Of a stretch of 64,000 nt of DNA, positions 61,770 to 64,000 are shown piece after piece. Location of the stretch: positions 1,612,001 through 1,676,000 of the forward strand of contig CAUWAG010000010.1 of assembly GCA_963556695.1 (NCBI GenBank), in the 5' to 3' direction. Both the position numbers and the translations under genes were made by a program. The first letter of the stretch is position 1. Every line of letters starts with the position of its first letter. Origin of the DNA: Anthostomella pinea (Eukaryota > Ascomycota > Sordariomycetes > Xylariales > Xylariaceae). Below the pieces are notes generated by a model that saw only the letters and a list, made by a program, of their open reading frames with translations, was not told the DNA's origin and made no database searches.

Positions 61770-63303
61770 GATCGAATATCGGTTATGGTTTCGGGCTGGG
61801 CAGAAGACCCCGGAAGGAAGATCCCCTATCGGGCAGAGACAACCTTGGGAGGCGGCTCAAGGTTAGCCCTTTTAGCGGTTTCGAATCCGCAGCGTTCCTC
61901 GGTTGTTATGATGGGTTGTCAAAGAACTGGGTGGTGATGAAGAAAAGAAGACGGTAGGCAGCTGTTGGGTACGTCTAATAGGATGTATGGTGCAGCGCTA
62001 CTTCGGTTGTTCCGCGGAATCAACAGAGCAACAATAACAGCAACGGCACAAAGGAGAGAGTCCACCCGAGATCGAGCAACGCAGCAACGGTGGATGCGAT
62101 CGGTTCGGTGACAGGTAACGGGCAGCGGGGACTGTTTTGTGCCTTCATCCCTGTTTTGTCATTTGAGCTCCTAACTCTGCCAATGGCGGGGGACGTGAGC
62201 TGGATGGCAGGATGGCTGGCCTGGCTGGGATCCCAGATCTTAGGTAAGCCGCCGGCTGGTAATTGGCAAGGATGTCGGGTATTCCATGTGGATGTAGCAC
62301 TTCAGTGTTTTGAACGTGACAAGTAGGTAGGACGCTTATGTGGAAGATGAAGAAGTGAGCCGTCAGCCGTGGAAGTTAAAGAACCACAAATAGCACTTGC
62401 ATATGCACATGCGAACTCAGTCAGGACAGAAACGCGGGAGATCGTTAAGCCACATGTAGGTACTTACGGGTGAACTTGAATCCTTGGGAGAGGCAGGATG
62501 CGACACATGTCTCGAGTTGATTGCCCGTATTGTGATGATGTCTTCGCTACAGTACCACCAACCGCCAGGCGAAGACAGTCGAATGGGGTATTGACAAGAC
62601 ACCTCATGCAATCGCCGGGAGGTGACCCGACACCCGACACCTGCAGGGAACCAACGCATAGCTGACGCTGAGTGGCTGCAAGGGGTGTAGCCATCTTTTA
62701 ACCAACACCATTGAGACTTTCTCTGGCGTGGACCGTCGCGAGGTCGCTTGGAGTTTGTTCACACGTACCTGGAAGGCTCGAATAGGGGACATTAGGTGTG
62801 TACTTAGACCTATCTGGTCTTCGCATTGACCGCCCAAGAGACACCAGAGTTTGCCACTTCTTTCTCAAGACCAGGGCCTCGATTGTCAACTTCATGTTTG
62901 GACGTGCCAGTATTATCTCAGAGGCCTGCCCGCCATTTACCCTGTCATCGTCACGACATCTGTGAGGCCATGGCACGCAACGCAGTGGCACGTTATACAT
63001 TATGCACTGCAGTCGCTCACATCTCGCTCAACTCTAGATAGCCGTCGAGGACGCCACAGTGATGAGCACCAACTCTCCGGACTTCCATGCTCGTAGCCCG
63101 GAGGGCTTGTTGCCCGTCGTCGCATCTTGGCTAGTAATTGCTTAGGGTTAGGGTTAGGGTTACAAGGCGCATGCGGGACGTGACAATCTCGTTCCAACAG
63201 CAAGTCGTGGTGCGACTACATGTATAAGCCGCAGCGGCGATCGCGTTCATGCTTGGCTCCGAACCGGTCTGATAGCAATTCTGATCAAGGAGTCTGTCTA
63301 AGT
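61770..63303. other. Intergenic up to the HET fragment
   Basis: 1.5 kb without a supportable gene. Ends with the telomere-like tract at 63142-63162. Short frames on both strands lack features. Confidence 0.5.
63142..63162 (+). repeat. Interstitial telomere-like repeat (TTAGGG)3
   Basis: Three and a half perfect TTAGGG units, the filamentous-fungal telomere sequence, in G-rich orientation on the plus strand. Confidence 0.9.
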
Positions 63304-63478
63304 ATGCGGCTCCTCAAAACAGACATCTTGGAGTTGGTCGACTTCACTCGCCGTGACATGGCCAAGTATGCTATCCTACCGCATACCTGGGCCAAGGAAG
63401 AGGTTTCCCTTTGAGCATGTGCAACACTCCGCGCGACTTGCTCGGAAGGCTGGCTACCCGAAGATTCAGGGCTGGTTT
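63304..63478 (+). pseudogene. HET-domain (heterokaryon incompatibility) N-terminal fragment, frameshifted
   Basis: ATG 63304 opens MRLLKTDILELVDF, then KYAILPHTWAKEEVS, the start of the HET domain found in vegetative incompatibility proteins. The normal motif reads AILSHTW; here Ser is Pro. A stop is met at 63412-63414. One extra base in the C-run at 63407-63409 accounts for this: in the shifted frame the family pattern continues (FEHVQHSARLARKAGYPKIQ) to about 63478, where similarity ends. The rest of the domain and any effector part are absent, so this is a truncated relic or an assembly error followed by a rearrangement. Confidence 0.7.
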
Positions 63479-63573
63479 CTAAATCCACTCGAAGAAGGTT
63501 CCCGGTGGCTTGGAGTTGAGACAGATTAGAAGGCTGAAGCTTGGGAGCCCCTATCATGACCAAGCATGCTCAC

Positions 63574-63965
63574 CTGTTGCAATATCGACAAGTCCAGCAG
63601 TTTCGAGCTGTCGTCCGAAGCCATCTGCCCCATGTCCCAGTGGCACAAGCGAGCGAGTGTGTGTGTTGCGTATAGCTGATAGACGTACGCAGCATCTGGG
63701 GCGTCACCAAACGCCACCGAGCGAGCACTTGGGACGACGATGGTATATTCCCGTAGAGTCGGTGGTGGTCTCGTGGTCCATCTTCTTCCCTCAAAGGCTG
63801 GAGCGAAGTTGGACCAAGTCTAGCGGTTTAAACAACATGGCGTTCATCACTGGAATCGACTCTCGAGGGCTTGCCGGCGCCAACCCTTTGATTTGCACTG
63901 TCGTGATGGGAATGTTTTCGGCATCAGGCAGGACCACCAGGCATGTCGATGACCAGGTTTACTTA
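63574..63965 (-). pseudogene. Conserved-looking gene fragment of unknown function at window edge
   Basis: On the minus strand a protein-like stretch starts near 63960 (VVLPDAENIPITTVQIKGL, then SPRESIPVMNAMLFKPLDL). It changes frame near 63797 and continues as EGRRWTTRPPPTLREYTIVV, VAFGDAPDAAYVYQLYATH and SSKLLDLSILQQ, ending at a good splice donor (CAG|GTGAGC) at 63574. The frame change sits in an AGCCTTTGAGG context, again explainable by one extra C. I do not recognise the family. It may be an interrupted gene reading in from the right or a relic beside the HET fragment. Confidence 0.4.
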
Positions 63966-64000
63966 GTGCTTACTAAGTCTCTTCGCCATCGACAGGTAAG

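Noticed and set aside
61885..61905. T-arm-like GCGGTTTCGAATCCGC
   Set aside because: A stem-loop is present but no D-arm, anticodon arm or pairing acceptor can be found upstream.

Overview
The window is a chromosomal segment of a filamentous ascomycete (Pezizomycotina, most likely Sordariomycetes). The evidence is short spliceosomal introns (about 50-350 bp, GT..AG, with branch sites such as the one at 36907-36914), orthologues of typical fungal housekeeping genes, AT-rich blocks that look mutated by RIP, a broken Fot1/pogo-type transposon, an HET-domain gene fragment and a short (TTAGGG)n tract. No bacterial or viral genes were seen. Gene models were built by hand from reading frames and splice sites. 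Several starts differ from the longest open frame because that frame begins at a non-ATG codon.

Layout. 1-1.3 kb: 3' part of an FAD monooxygenase. 3.1-5.0 kb: a Ksp1/Ran1-like kinase, followed by a long gene-free stretch. 9.6-14.2 kb: a transposon island of AT-rich DNA with a degenerate direct repeat pair, two solo-LTR-like insertions with perfect 5-bp target duplications, a third LTR-like block and a 1,842-bp Fot1-like element. 15.5-16.7 kb: enolase-phosphatase E1. 17.8-18.4 kb: a 591-bp AT-rich element with terminal inverted repeats. 18.9-25.5 kb: short-chain dehydrogenase, Bmt2-type rRNA methyltransferase, ribosomal protein uL23, Tim8 and D-2-hydroxyglutarate dehydrogenase. 27.6-42 kb: alpha-actinin, a VPS9-domain protein, eIF1, Atg15 lipase, Ade5,7 and dephospho-CoA kinase. 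42.1-44.7 kb: a large low-complexity protein with Trp-Gly repeats. 46.4-61.8 kb: eIF5, a Cbf1-like bHLH factor, the Gid9/Fyv10 E3 subunit, the Caf1/Pop2 deadenylase, complex I subunit B12 and a coiled-coil protein. 63.1-64 kb: interstitial telomere-like repeat, a frameshifted HET fragment and a broken unknown gene at the edge.

Functionally this is a housekeeping region. It is rich in translation and ribosome biogenesis (uL23, Bmt2, eIF1, eIF5), mRNA decay (Caf1), autophagy and endosomal traffic (Atg15, VPS9), mitochondria (Tim8, D2HGDH, B12), nucleotide and cofactor synthesis (Ade5,7; CoA) and methionine salvage (E1). Several genes are divergent pairs sharing short promoters: bmt2/uL23, eIF1/atg15, ade5,7/dephospho-CoA kinase and caf1/B12.

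The most interesting observations are: an open frame of 190 codons in the same frame directly behind the caf1 stop, containing a 102-bp tandem duplication; a poor start context on eIF1 and a poor-context 10-codon uORF before eIF5, fitting known autoregulation of start-codon stringency; a 57-nt stop-free intron in eIF5; the WG-repeat protein; and the layered transposon island. I found no clear novel multi-gene system.
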